Source: Sipunculus nudus | Taxonomy: Eukaryota > Annelida > Sipuncula > Golfingiida > Sipunculidae | Assembly (NCBI GenBank): GCA_026874595.1 | Contig: CM049306.1 | Coordinates: 26,651,519 to 26,715,518 of the forward strand | Direction: 5' to 3' | Length of the DNA stretch: 64,000 nucleotides | Shown: positions 11,300-23,035 of the stretch, piece after piece | Position numbering within the stretch: position 1 is the stretch's first letter | Layout of the letters: each line of letters starts with the position of its first letter | Notes under the pieces: generated by a model | Seen by the model: the letters and a program-made list of their open reading frames with translations, nothing else | Told to the model about the DNA's origin: nothing | Databases searched by the model: none | Position numbers and translations under genes: made by a program

Positions 11300-11506
11300 T
11301 TGATCTTAAATACAGGTCAAGTCATAATTGTTGGTGACTTTAATATAGACTTCATCAAACACCCATACCATAAGATCCTAACATTTTTTAAAGAATATAG
11401 ACAATGTATAGAATGCCCCACAATAGATCACAAGTCATTATTAGACCATCTGTATACCGATATGTATCAAACAAACATTGAAACTGGAGTGTTAGAAAGC
11501 TATTAA
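11300..11506 (+). pseudogene. Endonuclease/exonuclease/phosphatase-like fragment (GDFN motif)
   Basis: A 68-codon frame (TTG at its left edge, no credible ATG) reads VIIVGDFNIDFIKHP, then ECPTIDHKSLLDHLYTD and IETGVLESY before TAA. IIVGDFN is the metal-binding/catalytic motif of apurinic-type endonucleases, and (L)LDHLYT with a following Y is the segment before the SDH motif. The SDH motif itself is not in frame, so the domain is cut. Such domains occur in LINEs and at the C-terminus of Helitron/Helentron proteins. PT-D...LLDHLYT resembles the latter more, from memory of the family. It is a fragment with no start, no partner domain and repeats on both sides. Confidence 0.6.
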
Positions 11507-11714
11507 AGCTTTCTTGGCATGTCTACATCAACTCTAGGAACACAAAGTTTTGACTTCTATGGGTAAGCTTATTAATAGCCTCATGCTTATATCACATTAT
11601 AATTACTAATTTACACCTGTTATATATTTTTTTTCATCTAACGCATATGTACTATGATTTAGGGATCAGTAGTTATGCAATCGCACACTCACATTATATA
11701 TCACCTATTTTCTC

Positions 11715-12744
11715 TACGCTCTTTACACAGCGCTTAACCTATAGGCCTACTACCTATATTGTAAGCGCTGTTTGTTATGACCTCGTATCCTGAATTGCTT
11801 CACCAGAGGGGAGCACTGTATTTTTGTCCAATCAGATGAGACATTGTGCTGGAAGACACAGCCAAGCGGGGAATACACGGAGCCAATGCTGTTCATTTCG
11901 CTTTGAGTGACAGCTCAACGCCCCGGTAACCATCTGAACAGGCTACAGGCTGAGAGAGAATGGCCCTAGACGTGGTTTGCTTAGGACCTTAGGCACATAG
12001 GATGCTCGGCCGGTGAGCTGTAATTCAAACGAAAAGTAACAACAAAGGCTGCGTGCACACCTAGTTGACTGGTTTCAGTTCTGCAGACAACAGATACATG
12101 TCTACGTTAACACAGTCATAATGTCATAATCGGATCGGTCGATGAGGCAACAGACCAAGTCTTAGTCTGGGTCTATTTATAGCTTTTGCAGACTGCCAAC
12201 TGTAACAGATTTTGCAACAGGTCAAGAGATTACTCAGTTCAACCAGGTACAGGTCAAGAGTTCATTCAGTGCAGTAGCTGCACCTGCCAAAATGCTGAAA
12301 ATTTACACAAAAATCAGTCGCATATCATAGGATTCCCGGCCGGTGAGCTGTAATTCAAATGAAACGTAACAACAAAGGCTGCGTGCACACCTAGTTGGCT
12401 GGTTTCAGTTCTACAGACAACAGATGCATGTCTACGCTAACACAGTCATAATGTCATAATCGGATCGGTCGATGAGGCGAGAATGCAGAGGAAGCAATTA
12501 AAATTCGACCATAAACTGTCATCAAGCGGCGCTTGAAGCGCAGCTATGGGCGGAGCCAGGATGCCCGTCGAGTGTTTGTTTATTGGCATCTGGTTGGCTG
12601 CTTGTCATATCATACGCACGTTTTTATTCAGCGTACAAAGAACCACCATCTGGTGTCCAAATGTATCATAAACGGTCAAAGCAGGCAGCGTGAAAATCAG
12701 TTGCTTCTTTAGAAGCGCAAGATTTCCGCTTGCTCGGGAGCGTA
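11715..12744 (+). mobile_element. TIR transposon, copy 2, with internal duplication and templated insertion
   Basis: TACGCTCTTTACACAGCG at the left and GGGAGCGTA at the right match the ends of copies 1 and 3. CTATTTTCTC (11705-11714) and CTATTTTTTC (12745-12754) flank it. It is about 330 bp longer than the others because an internal segment, ATAGGATGCTCGGCC... to ...GATGAGGC (about 11997-12148), is repeated at about 12327-12478. Between the two copies lie about 178 bp that are nearly identical to 13382-13563, outside the element. Non-coding. Confidence 0.8.
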
Positions 12745-12754
12745 CTATTTTTTC

Positions 12755-14280
12755 CTGCAATCTCTCATCGCCAATTTACTAAATCCCCATACCGGCGTGT
12801 TCTGTTGTCCTCAGACGACTGGTTTATATGGGGGTTATCGGCGATCAACAGTACATTAACCCAGAATTTCTCAGAAATAGCAGGATCTAGCACCCCCAAA
12901 TTTAACTAAAAAATCAGTCGCATATCAAATATTGTGGGATTGGGCTTTTTGTGGCGCTACCTGGATCAACTTACATTTTATGGGGGGAAAGCTTGAAACC
13001 CTTTTAAAATCACCTTCTCCGAAATATTCAGCCAAATGTTCAATATTTCACAGAAATGATCCCAGGCTATTCAAATGGTTTGGGTTCAATGAACTTTTGC
13101 CGAGATAGAGGAAATTGAACTTTGTCATTTGGCCAAGTGAGTAAAATAACAATCTCAGAAATGACAGGAGCTAGCATCATTAAGGTTTGTGCAACTTTTT
13201 TTTGGCCTCTTTCAGCTTAAAAATGTTCTATGATGACACTAACAAGCCCAGATGGTTTAATTTTTCACACAAAAAAATCATCCTTTGGTAGGGTTCTTTC
13301 AATTGTGTTAAAAATAAAGATTGGGCAAGATTTTGTGTGTATCTATAAATAGCTTGGCAGACTGTCAACTCTTTAAAACTTGGCAACAGACCAAGTCTCA
13401 GTCTGGGTCTATTTATAGCTTTTGCAGACTGCCAACTGTAACAGATTTTGCAACAGGTCAAGAGATTACTCAGTTCAACCAGGTACAGGTCAAGAGTTCA
13501 TTCAGTGAAGTAGCTGCACCTGCCAAAATGCTGAATATTTACACAAAAATCAGTCGCATATCAAATGTTGGGGAATACAGCATTTTACGGGGGAAAGCTT
13601 GAAAAACCGGAATCATTGAGCCAAATTGTTCAATATTTCACAAAAAATAATCCCAGGGATAAGCGCTCTTAAGTTTGTTCGAATGGTTCCAGTTTGGCTA
13701 ATTTTGGCCGAGTTACAGAAATATGAAATTAGTCATTAGCCAAACTAACATAGGAATCTAAGAAACGACAGTAGCTAGATCACTTAGGTTTGTGCAAATG
13801 TTACACATGACTCATGTTTGAAATTGAGGTTTTGTGGTGCCACCTTTATCGACCTGTTTATTTTATGGCTAAAAACCCTGGATTTTTAGCCTCTCAGCTT
13901 AAAATGTTTCATGATGAAACTAAGAATGAATGGTTTTAGTTTTCTCAATTTTATAAGAATAGATTGAGTTCATTGAAGTTACTCTTGTAGCCGTAAGTAT
14001 GTCTTCCTTAAATTCAGGGCTGCAATGGTCCTATTCTACAAAAATGTTATTTCCATTTTTATTCTGTAACATTGCACATAAATGATTTTTAGGAGGCCTT
14101 TGTTCGAGTTTACTTGAATGATTTTTGGCAGAATGTTTGGACCTTTAACAATGAAAGGACTGCACCTTTTTATTCTAAACATTTTGGTAAAGTCTTATAT
14201 GATATAGATCAAGAGTTCACTTAGTGCAGCCAGGTCGGTCAAGAGATCAGTGAGTGCACACTGAGTTTTCCAGGGGTTAT
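12755..14280 (+). repeat. Core type iv units, diverged array
   Basis: Phrases CCCAGAATTTCTCAGAAATAG, GTGGCGCTACCTGGATCAAC and GGGGGAAAGCTTGAAA recur as in 9500-9680. A second and third set begin near 13150 and 13740. The segment 13382-13563 (ACAGACCAAGTCTCAGTCTG on) is the apparent donor of the insertion in the transposon at 11715-12744. CAGGTCAAGAGTTCA phrases near 13480 and 14207 recur at 38987-39150. Non-coding. Confidence 0.6.
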
Positions 14281-14286
14281 AAGGTC

Positions 14287-15425
14287 ATTTCACGACTTAC
14301 TTTTCTGTTTTCGTAGAATAAATTAATGTCCTTTTCTCAGGAGTGATTTTCAGTATCGGCCAGAAACTGTGCATATCCATAGATCTTGGACTCCTACATC
14401 TTGTACCCAAGACTAGTGGCGCGCCTGTAATCGTTTTCCCGTGGTGTCCATCCGTACATTTACTTTGGGTGAAAATTGCCCATATCTCAGGAGTCGGTCC
14501 AGGTATTGGTCTGAAATTTGTCATTTTCATCCATCTTGGAAAGTTGTCATGTACATCAGACAGGTGACGTCACCTACCTTCCGTATTTTGTAGAATAAAT
14601 TAATGCTCTTTTCTCAGGAGTGATTTTCAGTTTCGGCCAGAAACTGTGCATATCCATAGATCTTGGAGTTCTCCATCTTGTACCCATGACTAGTGGCGCG
14701 CCTGTAATCGTTTTCCCGTGGTGTCCATCCGTACATTTACTTTGGGTGAAAATTGCCCATATCTTAGGAGTCGGTCCAGGTATTAGTCTGATATTTGTCA
14801 TTTTCATCCATCTTGGAAAGTTGTCATGTACATCAGACAGGTGGCGCCACCTACCTTCCGTATTTTGTAGAATAAATTAATGTTCTTTTCTCAGGAGTGA
14901 TTTTCAGTTTCGGCCAGAAACTGTGCATATCCATAGATCTTGGAGTCCTCCATCTTTTACTCAAATCTGGTGGCGCCATCTACATCGTTTTCCCGTGGCG
15001 TCCATTCGTACATGTGCTTTGGGCGAAAATTGTTAATATATATTACGGGTTGGTGAAAGTATTGGTCTGAAAATTGGAATCTTCATCCATCTTGGAAAGT
15101 TTTCTCATGAACAGACAGGTGGCACGACTTACCTTTCTGTTTTCATTGAATAAATTAATGCCCTTTTCTCAGGATTGATTCGCATTATTGGCCTAAAATT
15201 ATTCATATGCATAGATCTTTGACATCTCCATCTTGTACCCAAGACTGGTGGCCCCATATGCAATCGACTTTCCATGGCGTCCGTCCTCCCATGTGGTTTG
15301 GGTAAAATTTGCTTATATCTCAGATGTGGGTCAAGGTATTGGCCTGAAATTTGGCATGTTAATCCATATTGGATAAGTTGGCGGCAGGTGTTTTCGTTGA
15401 ATAAATTAATGCCCTTTTCTCAGAG
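14287..15425 (+). repeat. 277-bp tandem array, four units plus a shorter one
   Basis: GAATAAATTAATG starts at 14316, 14593, 14870, 15148 and 15399, giving periods of 277, 277, 278 and 251 bp. The first two units are nearly identical; later ones diverge. Each has TTTTCTCAGGA, CATATCCATAGATCTTGGA and a palindromic site that varies from GTGGCGCGCC to GGTGGCGCCACC (near 14840). The open frames here are the same frame repeated in each unit on both strands, so they are repeat shadows. Confidence 0.85.
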
Positions 15426-15545
15426 TTTTAGTTGACTATATTCAGCAGTGGTGTGACATACCACTCAATCCATCCGTCACTTCACCCGGACCACTCTTAC
15501 TTCTGTGGAGACACGTTGTCGCTTGTCGACTAGAGGTTTTCTAGT
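15426..15545 (+). mobile_element. Degenerate Helitron-like 3' end
   Basis: CCACTCAATCCATCCGTCACTTCA and GGAGACACG (15465-15514) match 7325-7378. The hairpin GTTGTCG-CTTGT-CGACTAG (15515-15533) keeps most pairs and is followed by GGTTTT and CTAG (15541-15544) plus T. It closes the tandem array to its left, so array and end may be one element from about 14287. Confidence 0.55.
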
Positions 15546-15872
15546 TGTTTTATGTATCTGTACACATAGCCTTACAGTGGTTTGAAGTAACACCCTGAAA
15601 TTTTTCATGTACATACATCTTTGATGGCTTTCTCTTACACAAGACTGGTGGTGCCAGATACAATCATTTTTTAATGTTGTGTGCATCCATGACATATTTC
15701 AGCAGTGACGCTGTGTAATCGGTACATGCACTCGGGTTCAAAATGTTCAGTGCTTGAATTATACATATACATGTCACACATGTACTTGAAAAGTTATGGT
15801 TCAGCATGGAAGCATAATACCTGATGTATATCCCATTGAACAGGTTCGCATTGGGCCTGTAGGCCTTGTTTT
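15546..15872 (+). repeat. Core iii fragment with AGGCCT-type tail
   Basis: CCTGAAATTTTTCATGTACATACATCT and an ACTGGTGGTGCC site are followed by the tail CAGGTTCGCATTGGGCCTGTAGGCCTTGTTTT (15841-15872). The tail palindrome GGGCCTGTAGGCCT plus TTGTTT repeats at 39635-39652 and, degraded, at 17343-17374. Confidence 0.6.
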
Positions 15873-16520
15873 ATTTTTATTTTCAAATGTGGTTATATAT
15901 TAGGCTCTATTATATGTGCTCATTGACATGTTTGAATATATGATAAGGTGAAACTACTTTGTAGCATTTCATTCTTATCTCTTAGAATGGGCTAGACCAT
16001 GATATGAATTCCACTGGTACGCTCAGTCAATCAGGAATATTGAGATATCTTTCATGGAATTAATTTTTAGCTCACATTTCAATAAAGTTAACTGTTGAGA
16101 AATATGACATTTACACATGTCTTTTTTTTAAATGTATCCTTTCATATAACACTTAGGCCCACTACAATTCTTTACTTATTGCATCAATAAATAGTTACAT
16201 ATCCCTAAAATGGCTTATTTTAACTTGCTTATCAAATTTGGTGTATGCTCATTTGAAAATGGAAAATTTTAATTGTTTACAAAATTTTTTTTTAAGTTAA
16301 AAAGTAAAATGTGTATTATTATGCTTCAGCTTATGTTCATTATTCTATCATTTACAAGGTTTCGTAAGTTCCCAGAGGATATATTAACATGCATATTACA
16401 TATTTGAAATACTGAAACTTTTACAAATGCATGTATATGATCATAAGAGGCTGTCATGAAGTCAATGAAAGTCCACAAACAACATAGCCACTAGGATGTT
16501 ATACACATGTTCTCAGAATC
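15873..16520. other. AT-rich spacer, nothing recognised
   Basis: No open frame, RNA gene or repeat landmark of the families described here is visible. Sequence is AT-rich with scattered T- and A-runs. Confidence 0.5.
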
Positions 16521-16525
16521 AATTT

Positions 16526-17193
16526 CAGCTGGGCGCCGTGACCCAGAGGTCCCATGTTGGACCCCATTGATGTCTTTTTCCAAGGAGGGCTTTGATGTAT
16601 CCGCCTGAAAATTAGCATGCTCATAGATCTTAGAATGGTTTATCTTGTGTGGAAGACTTGTGGCGCCATCTACAAGCAAAGTTCATCTGGTATCCGTCTG
16701 TAGATCTGTTTTGGTGAAAATCACACTTATCTCAGGATTCGTTTAATTTAACGACCTGAAATGTTGCATGTCCACCCATCTTTGATAGATTTCTCGAACG
16801 CAACCTTCAATCATGTATTTGTAGAATACATTCAGGCATTTATTTCAGGAGTTGTTTGATGTATCCGCCTGAAAGTTTTCTTATCCATCCATCTTGGATA
16901 GCTTTCCCATACACAAGACACCTACAATCATGTACCGTAAAATACATTTATGCAACATATCTCAGGGGTGACTTGAAGTATTAGCATGAAATTTTGCATG
17001 TAAATAGATGGTGATGCCACCTACATTAATCTTTAGTTTTGTCCATCTGTGTTTCTTTTAGTAATTTTAAAGGCATCTCTGGTGCCACAAATTTGGAGGG
17101 CTATTATGTTAGGGGAGATTTCATACCTCCCGTTATCCATGCCTCTCTGATTTGCAGATACATGTAGTCCAGTGTTGACTTCCCATATTCTAG
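16526..17193 (+). mobile_element. Short Helitron-like element: tail-like start, core iii units, CTAG end
   Basis: It begins with CAGCTGGGCGCCGTGACCCAGAGGTCCC (16526-16553), a form of the shared tail with a broken palindrome. Core iii units follow (CCGCCTGAAAATTAGCATG near 16600, GTGGCGCCATCTACAA near 16660). It ends with a degraded hairpin, GTAGTCC...TTGACTT, then TATTCTAG (CTAG 17190-17193) and T. Non-coding. Confidence 0.5.
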
Positions 17194-17374
17194 TTGGTGT
17201 TTGTACTCCGGTTCAAAGATTTTAGTTCTAGAAATGTACATTTACATGTCACACATGTACTTAAAAAAGTAATCAAATGCTTTTCAAATATTGGTCAAGC
17301 ATGTTATCAGGGAAACATTGTACTTAATGTATATATTATTGCACAGGTTCGCATCAGGTCTGTAGGTCTTGTTT
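17194..17374 (+). repeat. AGGCCT-tail repeat, degraded copy
   Basis: Sequence GTACTTAAAAAAGTAATC... to CACAGGTTCGCATCAGGTCTGTAGGTCTTGTTT parallels 15720-15872 and 39560-39652. The tail palindrome is broken here (AGGTCTGTAGGTCT). Confidence 0.55.
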
Positions 17375-17519
17375 ACACTCGTGTAAAGGAGTAAGCCAAT
17401 ATTTTGGCAGGTACCATTTCATCTGCAACAGAAGACGCTGTCAATTCAACACGCTTTGTACATGATAAGTACCCTTTAAGCAGGGACGTAAATAAGGTTA
17501 ATATAAACCATCATTCCCC

Positions 17520-18480
17520 TGACACGGCAGAAAGTGAAGTTAAGTCATCAGTTCTGTCTATCCATTTGTCTGTCCATCCGTTAATATTTCATATGCTGAT
17601 GTAAAATGGTTGTAGCATTAGGATTTAAGTTTTCATGTGCAACATTCTAACAAATACTGCAACCTTTTTTCCGCGCGCCAGAATTTATTATTTTACTGTC
17701 ATAGGCAAATTAAGCTGTGTGCCGTTACCCATTGTTGTTAAGCATCACTGGTATAACTTTTCCTCTATATGTTTCCTATGTACATGCAAGAAATTAAGTC
17801 AGTATTGCGTAATTTGTAGGAATACTGGGCCTAAACATAAAGTATATTGCCAAAATATCAGGAAAGATATTTTACCTTTTAAATGGTAACTGTTGAATCA
17901 AGAGAGCCTTTTTCCAGCCTGTAACCGTATTTATACTCTGTATACCAAAAATTAGGTCAAAATTTTGTATTTTTTAGTCGTTAGCATAAATGTAATTTTA
18001 TTACCTTAAATTTTGCCAAACTTTGACAATGGCACATTTTCCCCCTGTAAACACTGTTGATGCAAATATGCAAACATAAGTTTATAATTTATAATAATCT
18101 GAAATTTGAAAGCATTTGATAAAAAACTCTTTTTATTGAAGTCATTTGAAAACCATGTCACTGTCAAGGCACGTTATTTCACTCATGTTTATGAAACTAT
18201 TGTATTAGTTATTGCTCACAGGGATTCACACTGACCTTTTCTAATGCCATTAGGCACAGTTGACTTAGGAACTGATTAACTGTTGGGCTTGGTCCACTGC
18301 AGGTTAATGACATTCAGAGCCCCCCCCCCCCCCCCCCCCGGTGCACAAACACACATTACAATAAACATCTTTATTGTTTTTATGTAAGGAATTATGTCTT
18401 GCTTTTAACCAATCATTTTATATATTTAAATTCCATGATGCCATACTCACTCGTACCAGAAATATACCCTCCCTGGAAAT
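17520..18480 (+). repeat. R1-type repeat fragment with C-tract
   Basis: A weak head (CTGTCTATCCATTTGTCTGTCC at 17556) is followed by TATGTACATGCAAGAAATTAAGTCAG and by TTAAATTTTGCCAAACTTTGAC (18006). A C-run of about 20 at 18319-18339 leads into GGTGCACAAACACACA. Order matches 26585-27490 and 31780-33300. Open frames in it have no domain signature. Confidence 0.55.
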
Positions 18481-18815
18481 GAGCGTAAAACAAACACTAA
18501 GTTGATTTTCAATCAAGTAAATGATTTATGAATTGACTTAACTAGGTTCATGAGTATTTAATAATCAGCAGAATTAAAATGTTAATACATCAATTTCCAT
18601 TAAAGAAACTGATAATTCAGATGGTTAAATGTAACTCTAATGTCTACATAAACCTCGATTGAACGTTTGTGAAGATCATTTATTTATAAAGTTAAAATAG
18701 ATAAAACAGTTCATGATTAATATTATATGAAAAATAGATGGAGCTTGTATTAAAAATCCATATTCATACAATAGAGCATAAAACGTACATTTCAGTAGTT
18801 TATATTTTATTTGTT
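18481..18815. other. AT-rich spacer, nothing recognised
   Basis: No frame or known repeat landmark; ends at the head hairpin at 18816. Confidence 0.45.
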
Positions 18816-19561
18816 TAGCTCAGCTGACTATTAGTCATCTGAGCTACAGTCGTGGTCCATTGTCCGTCGTTAGTCCGTCTGTCCGTCCGTCCGTCCGTAG
18901 ATGTGGCACGTTTTGAAACCGTAAGACATAGGAATCCAAAATTTGACATAATGTTAGATGTCCCCAAGATCTCCTACCAAGCCGAAACTGGGTCTTTGCG
19001 ACTTCGTTCCTTTGAGATATTAAGGAAAAACCTCAATTTTATTATTAAAAACCTATTTCCACACTTCAGGACTGCCTAATATCAAAACCACTCATCTGTT
19101 TTTCCTCATATTTACCATAAATAATCCTCTATATAGTTCCTATGTACATGCCAGAAATTAGGTCTGTATTATATTATATATTATATATGGGCCCAAACAT
19201 ATGCATTTTGTAAATAATCAGGAAAGAAATTTGATCAATTAACACAAAACTTGATAAAGCTAAGCACTTTTTTCCAGAAATATAACTATTATTGATCAAA
19301 ATAAGGTCAAAATCTTTTAAATTTTTAAAATATTAGCAAAAATAAAAAATTGGTACCTTAAATTTTGCCCAACTTTGGCCCTGGCAAGTTTTTTTACTGT
19401 AACTGCTGGGGATTTAATTTTCAAAGCATGTTTTTGTTAGCATTTCAACTGTTAACACCAACAATTTGAAACCAGTTGATCAAAATTTGTAGATTTTATT
19501 CAAGTTTTCAAGCACCATGTCACATATTGTTTACATCAAGCTAGTGTTATGCAGTTTGCTA
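18816..19561 (+). mobile_element. Element with clean head hairpin and GTCC microsatellite (5' part of R1 family)
   Basis: The head TAGCTCAGCTGAC-TATTA-GTCATCTGAGCTA (18816-18846) forms a hairpin with one mismatch. It follows a T-rich sequence and leads into GTCCGTC repeats at 18861-18898. GAATCCAAAATTTGACATAATG, CTCAAAGG-type and TATGTACATGCCAGAAATTAG phrases follow, then TTAAATTTTGCCCAACTTTGG at 19358. The copy is interrupted near 19560 by a second 5'-like start, so the two copies lie head-to-tail. Confidence 0.7.
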
Positions 19562-21381
19562 GAGCTCAGCTCCCCAGCTTCAGATCTAAGTTCCTTAAAT
19601 TTGGCACACAGTTAGATGTCTCCAAAATCCCTTACCATACCAAGAATTTGGTCACTAGGACTTAATTCCTTCGAGATATTAATGAAAAACTTCATTTTTC
19701 CGTTAAAAACTCATTGTTACACTTCAAGACTGCCTAATATCAAAATCACTGATCTGACTTTGATCATGTATAATATACATATTTTTCTATACATTCGCTA
19801 TGCACATGCCAGAAATGATGTCAGTATTGCTTAATTGTTTGAAGTCATGGGCCCAAACATAATGCACTTTTTAAAAAAATCAAGAAATCTATTTACTCCC
19901 TTATCAAGAGGATTGCTGAAGCTAGAGATTTTTTGTAAGGGATGTAACATTATTTAATCAAGATTCAATTGAATGCCCAAAATTCGTTTTGAATTTTTCA
20001 GATTTTATAAGTTATTAGTATAAATATAAAATTAGTACCTTAAATTTTGCCCAACTTTGACCAAGGCACTTTTGTTTCCTGAGAGCAATGTTGATATAAT
20101 TTATATATCATATCAAGGATTTCATCTGTGTAGTTTAGAAAGCTGAAAGATATTGGGCAAAAATTGTAGCTTTTATTAATGTTTTTATGAGACCATGTCA
20201 GACCCAGGCTCTTCCCAGCCCCTCTTCAGTCACCTGTATGTTGACCTTGTTGACCTTTCAGCAAATTATGCACGCTTGAAGCGAGGCATACACTGGGGCA
20301 GCCAGGCAGCTAATGCCCAGCCACAGTTGATCCAGGTGTTCAACCCAACTCATCTAGTAGTTGTTTTGAAAAACAACGTAACAATAAACAATAAATTAAT
20401 AATTTTGTTATTGGTTTTTAAATAACAAATTAAAGAAAAATTAACAGAAAAGGAATTTGTTAGTTGATGAGTAACAGAAAATAAACTTGCAGTTACTGAT
20501 GATGTAAGAATCTTGTATGGATGGATAGAATGTCAATGTCAATGTTATTCCAAATAACACCATGCAGTCACCTATGGTATTTTTCAGTTCAATTTTAATG
20601 ATAAAAAAATAAATTATATTATTCATTACTCAATATCAGGGATCATAAGAAGAAAATTAATGATAGACAAAGATGCAATTGATAATATTAATCTAGATTC
20701 CTACTGTGTCTAGTGTGTAGATTGATGTGAAAGTAGTCCAAAGTGAATATATTTTAAATATAAATAAAAGCCATAAAACTAGGTACTTATGATCATTATT
20801 TAAATTTGTGAATTTTGTATATTCTGGATTCTCAACATCATTGTTTGGCTACGACTGAATAAATACTAGACATGGTGCGAATGCTTTGCAAATGTATTTG
20901 AATACGAATATGAATATGTACTGCATTAAAAATTTTAATGCATAAGAATGGGAATTCAGGTAAAAATGAAAGTATTTGGATACCAGTGCAGATACTTTAA
21001 AAATGTATTTATGAATGCATCAATTTTATTTTAAAAAATCATTTGATTTTCTCATTATTTTTTTAAATAAAAATTATATTGGCACAATATTTGTTATTAA
21101 ATTTTAATAAATAGTTAAACTATTATATGTGCTGCTTAAAGTTATATGGCCAAGTCAAAATCTGTGTGACAATAGCACTCCATTTGATAATAAAATAAAT
21201 GAAATCAATCCTCTTCCCTGTCTCCAAAGATACTATCAAAATCATTCATAAGCTAAACACCAACAGCTCATAATAAAGCTTATATTTATTACCACACAAA
21301 ACCAGCATATGCCTCATTCCCAAATCATATTTTTCATCATAAATAACAGCTGAGCGCCGTGACCCATGGGTCCCTTGTTTT
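19562..21381 (+). repeat. R1 repeat, copy 3, with complete tail
   Basis: It starts with a weak AGAGCTCAGCTCC head and repeats the order GGCACACAGTTAGATGTCTCC, CACATGCCAGAAATGATGTCAG, ACCTTAAATTTTGCCCAACTTTGAC (20037). From 20028 it matches window positions 1-1424 closely. It ends in CAGCTGAGCGCCGTGACCCATGGGTCCCTTGTTTT (palindrome 21361-21372). Non-coding; the listed short frames are chance. Confidence 0.75.
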
Positions 21382-21546
21382 ATTATTATTTCGGCACAAT
21401 GCTGGTTGATGCTGTTAACCATTAAAATAATAATTTTTTTTTGTATTTAGAGCAACTCAGCTGTATATCATTTCTTTTGCATGAGCTCAACAAGTTATTA
21501 ATTTTTCATTGTAAATTCAGTCATAATGTTTTATCTGATTAAAATG

Positions 21547-21550
<4 letters not shown>

Positions 21551-21599
<49 letters not shown>
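21551..21599. repeat. (TA)n microsatellite
   Basis: About 24 uninterrupted TA units. Confidence 0.97.
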
Positions 21600-21601
<2 letters not shown>

Positions 21602-22139
21602 GTTGTGCAGTTGCAAATTTATATTTGAAAATAGCTATCTGCATGTGATCTTAATAATTCCTATAAAGACATTAATCCCTTTAATTGTTCATTCAGCACA
21701 AACAGTCATTTACTCAATTTCCTGCCCCCCCCCCAAAAAAAAAGAACATACCCTCTGAGCTTTTCAAATGAAAATTTTTTTTAAGAAAAATCACGTAACA
21801 ATAGAAATAAAGCCTTTTGCAGTTGCTATAAGGTTTTGCAAAATTCAGCTAAGCGCCGAGACCGATGGGTCTCTTGTTTTTTTTGTTTTTTTTTTAATCA
21901 GATGGGTTTCTTGTGTTGAGAAAATTGAGCTTACATGCTGTTTTAAAACAAGGCTTAAATTCCTTTCCCTTACCTAGCGATCTCAGAGGTACATGAAAAA
22001 TATATTATTTTGCCGAGTATAAATTACAGAATTGTTACAAACTTAACCATTTTCCAATGGTTGAGGCATTTAACATGTTGTCCAACGGTAGAGGCCTTAA
22101 ACATGTGGTCTAACGGCAGAGAAATTAAACATGCGGTAT
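21600..22139. other. Spacer with an isolated hairpin tail and a short 29-bp repeat
   Basis: At 21858-21873 the tail variant GAGACCGATGGGTCTC followed by TTGTTTT appears without an obvious body. At about 22064-22135, three units of about 29 bp carry TTAAACATG(T/C)GGT and AACGG(C/T)AGAG. No coding sequence is recognised. Confidence 0.5.
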
Positions 22140-22319
22140 AGAGCTATGTCATTCAGAAGAGCCAGCAAGCTGTGACCAATTAACGTCACACGTCTCATGG
22201 CCAGTAGATATTACATTATCAGACAGCTGTTCAAACACAACTCTTACGTGTTCAAGCAAGGCAGTCTGTATAGATTGACTGATAATCCTCCGATAGTTTG
22301 AAGAGTACAATCCAATGCA

Positions 22320-23026
22320 TACGCTCTTTACACAGCACATTACCCATAGGCCTACTACCTATATCGTGAGCGCAATTTATTATGACCTCGTATCCTGAAT
22401 TGCTACACCAGAGGGGAGCACTGTATTTTTGTCCAATCAGATGAGACCTTGTGCTGGAAGACGCAGCCAAGCGGGGAATACACGGAGCCAATGCTGTTCA
22501 TTTCGTTTTGAGTGACAGCTCATCGCCCCGGTAACTGTCTGAACAGGCCACAGGCTCAGAGAGAATGGCCAGACGTGGTTTGCTTAAGGCCTTAGGCACA
22601 TAGAATGCCCGGCCGGTGAGCTGTAATTCAAACGAAACGGAACAACAAAGGCTGCGTGCACACTTCGCTGGCTGGTTTCAGTTCTGCAGGCAACAGATAC
22701 AGGGCTACGCTAACATAGTCATAATGTCATAATCGAATCGGTCGATGATGCGAGAATGCAGAGGGAGCAATTAAAATTTGACAATAAACTGTCTTAAATG
22801 TCTATAAACTGCGCTTGAAGCGCAGCTATGGGCGGAGCCAGGATGCCTGTCGAGTGTTTGTTTATTGGCATCTGGTTGGCTGCTTGTCACATCATACGCA
22901 CATTTTTTTTCAGCGGACAACAAACCGCCATCTGGTGTCTAAATGTTTCATAAACGATCAAAGCAGCCAGCGTGAAAATCAGTTGCTTCTTTAGAAGCGC
23001 AAGATTTCCGCTGTCTCGGGAGCGTA
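22320..23026 (+). mobile_element. 707-bp non-autonomous TIR transposon, copy 3
   Basis: TACGCTCTTTACACAGC at the left and GCTGTCTCGGGAGCGTA at the right give an imperfect TIR of 14/18. The flanks TCCAATGCA (22311-22319) and TCAAATGCA (23027-23035) are a 9-bp target-site duplication with one mismatch. The body aligns with copy 1 throughout. Minus-strand frames at 22149-22491 cross the element boundary and have no domain. Confidence 0.85.
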
Positions 23027-23035
23027 TCAAATGCA

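Noticed and set aside
22149-22491. Minus-strand frames across the left end of the third TIR transposon
   Set aside because: They run through the element boundary and have no counterpart in the other two copies.
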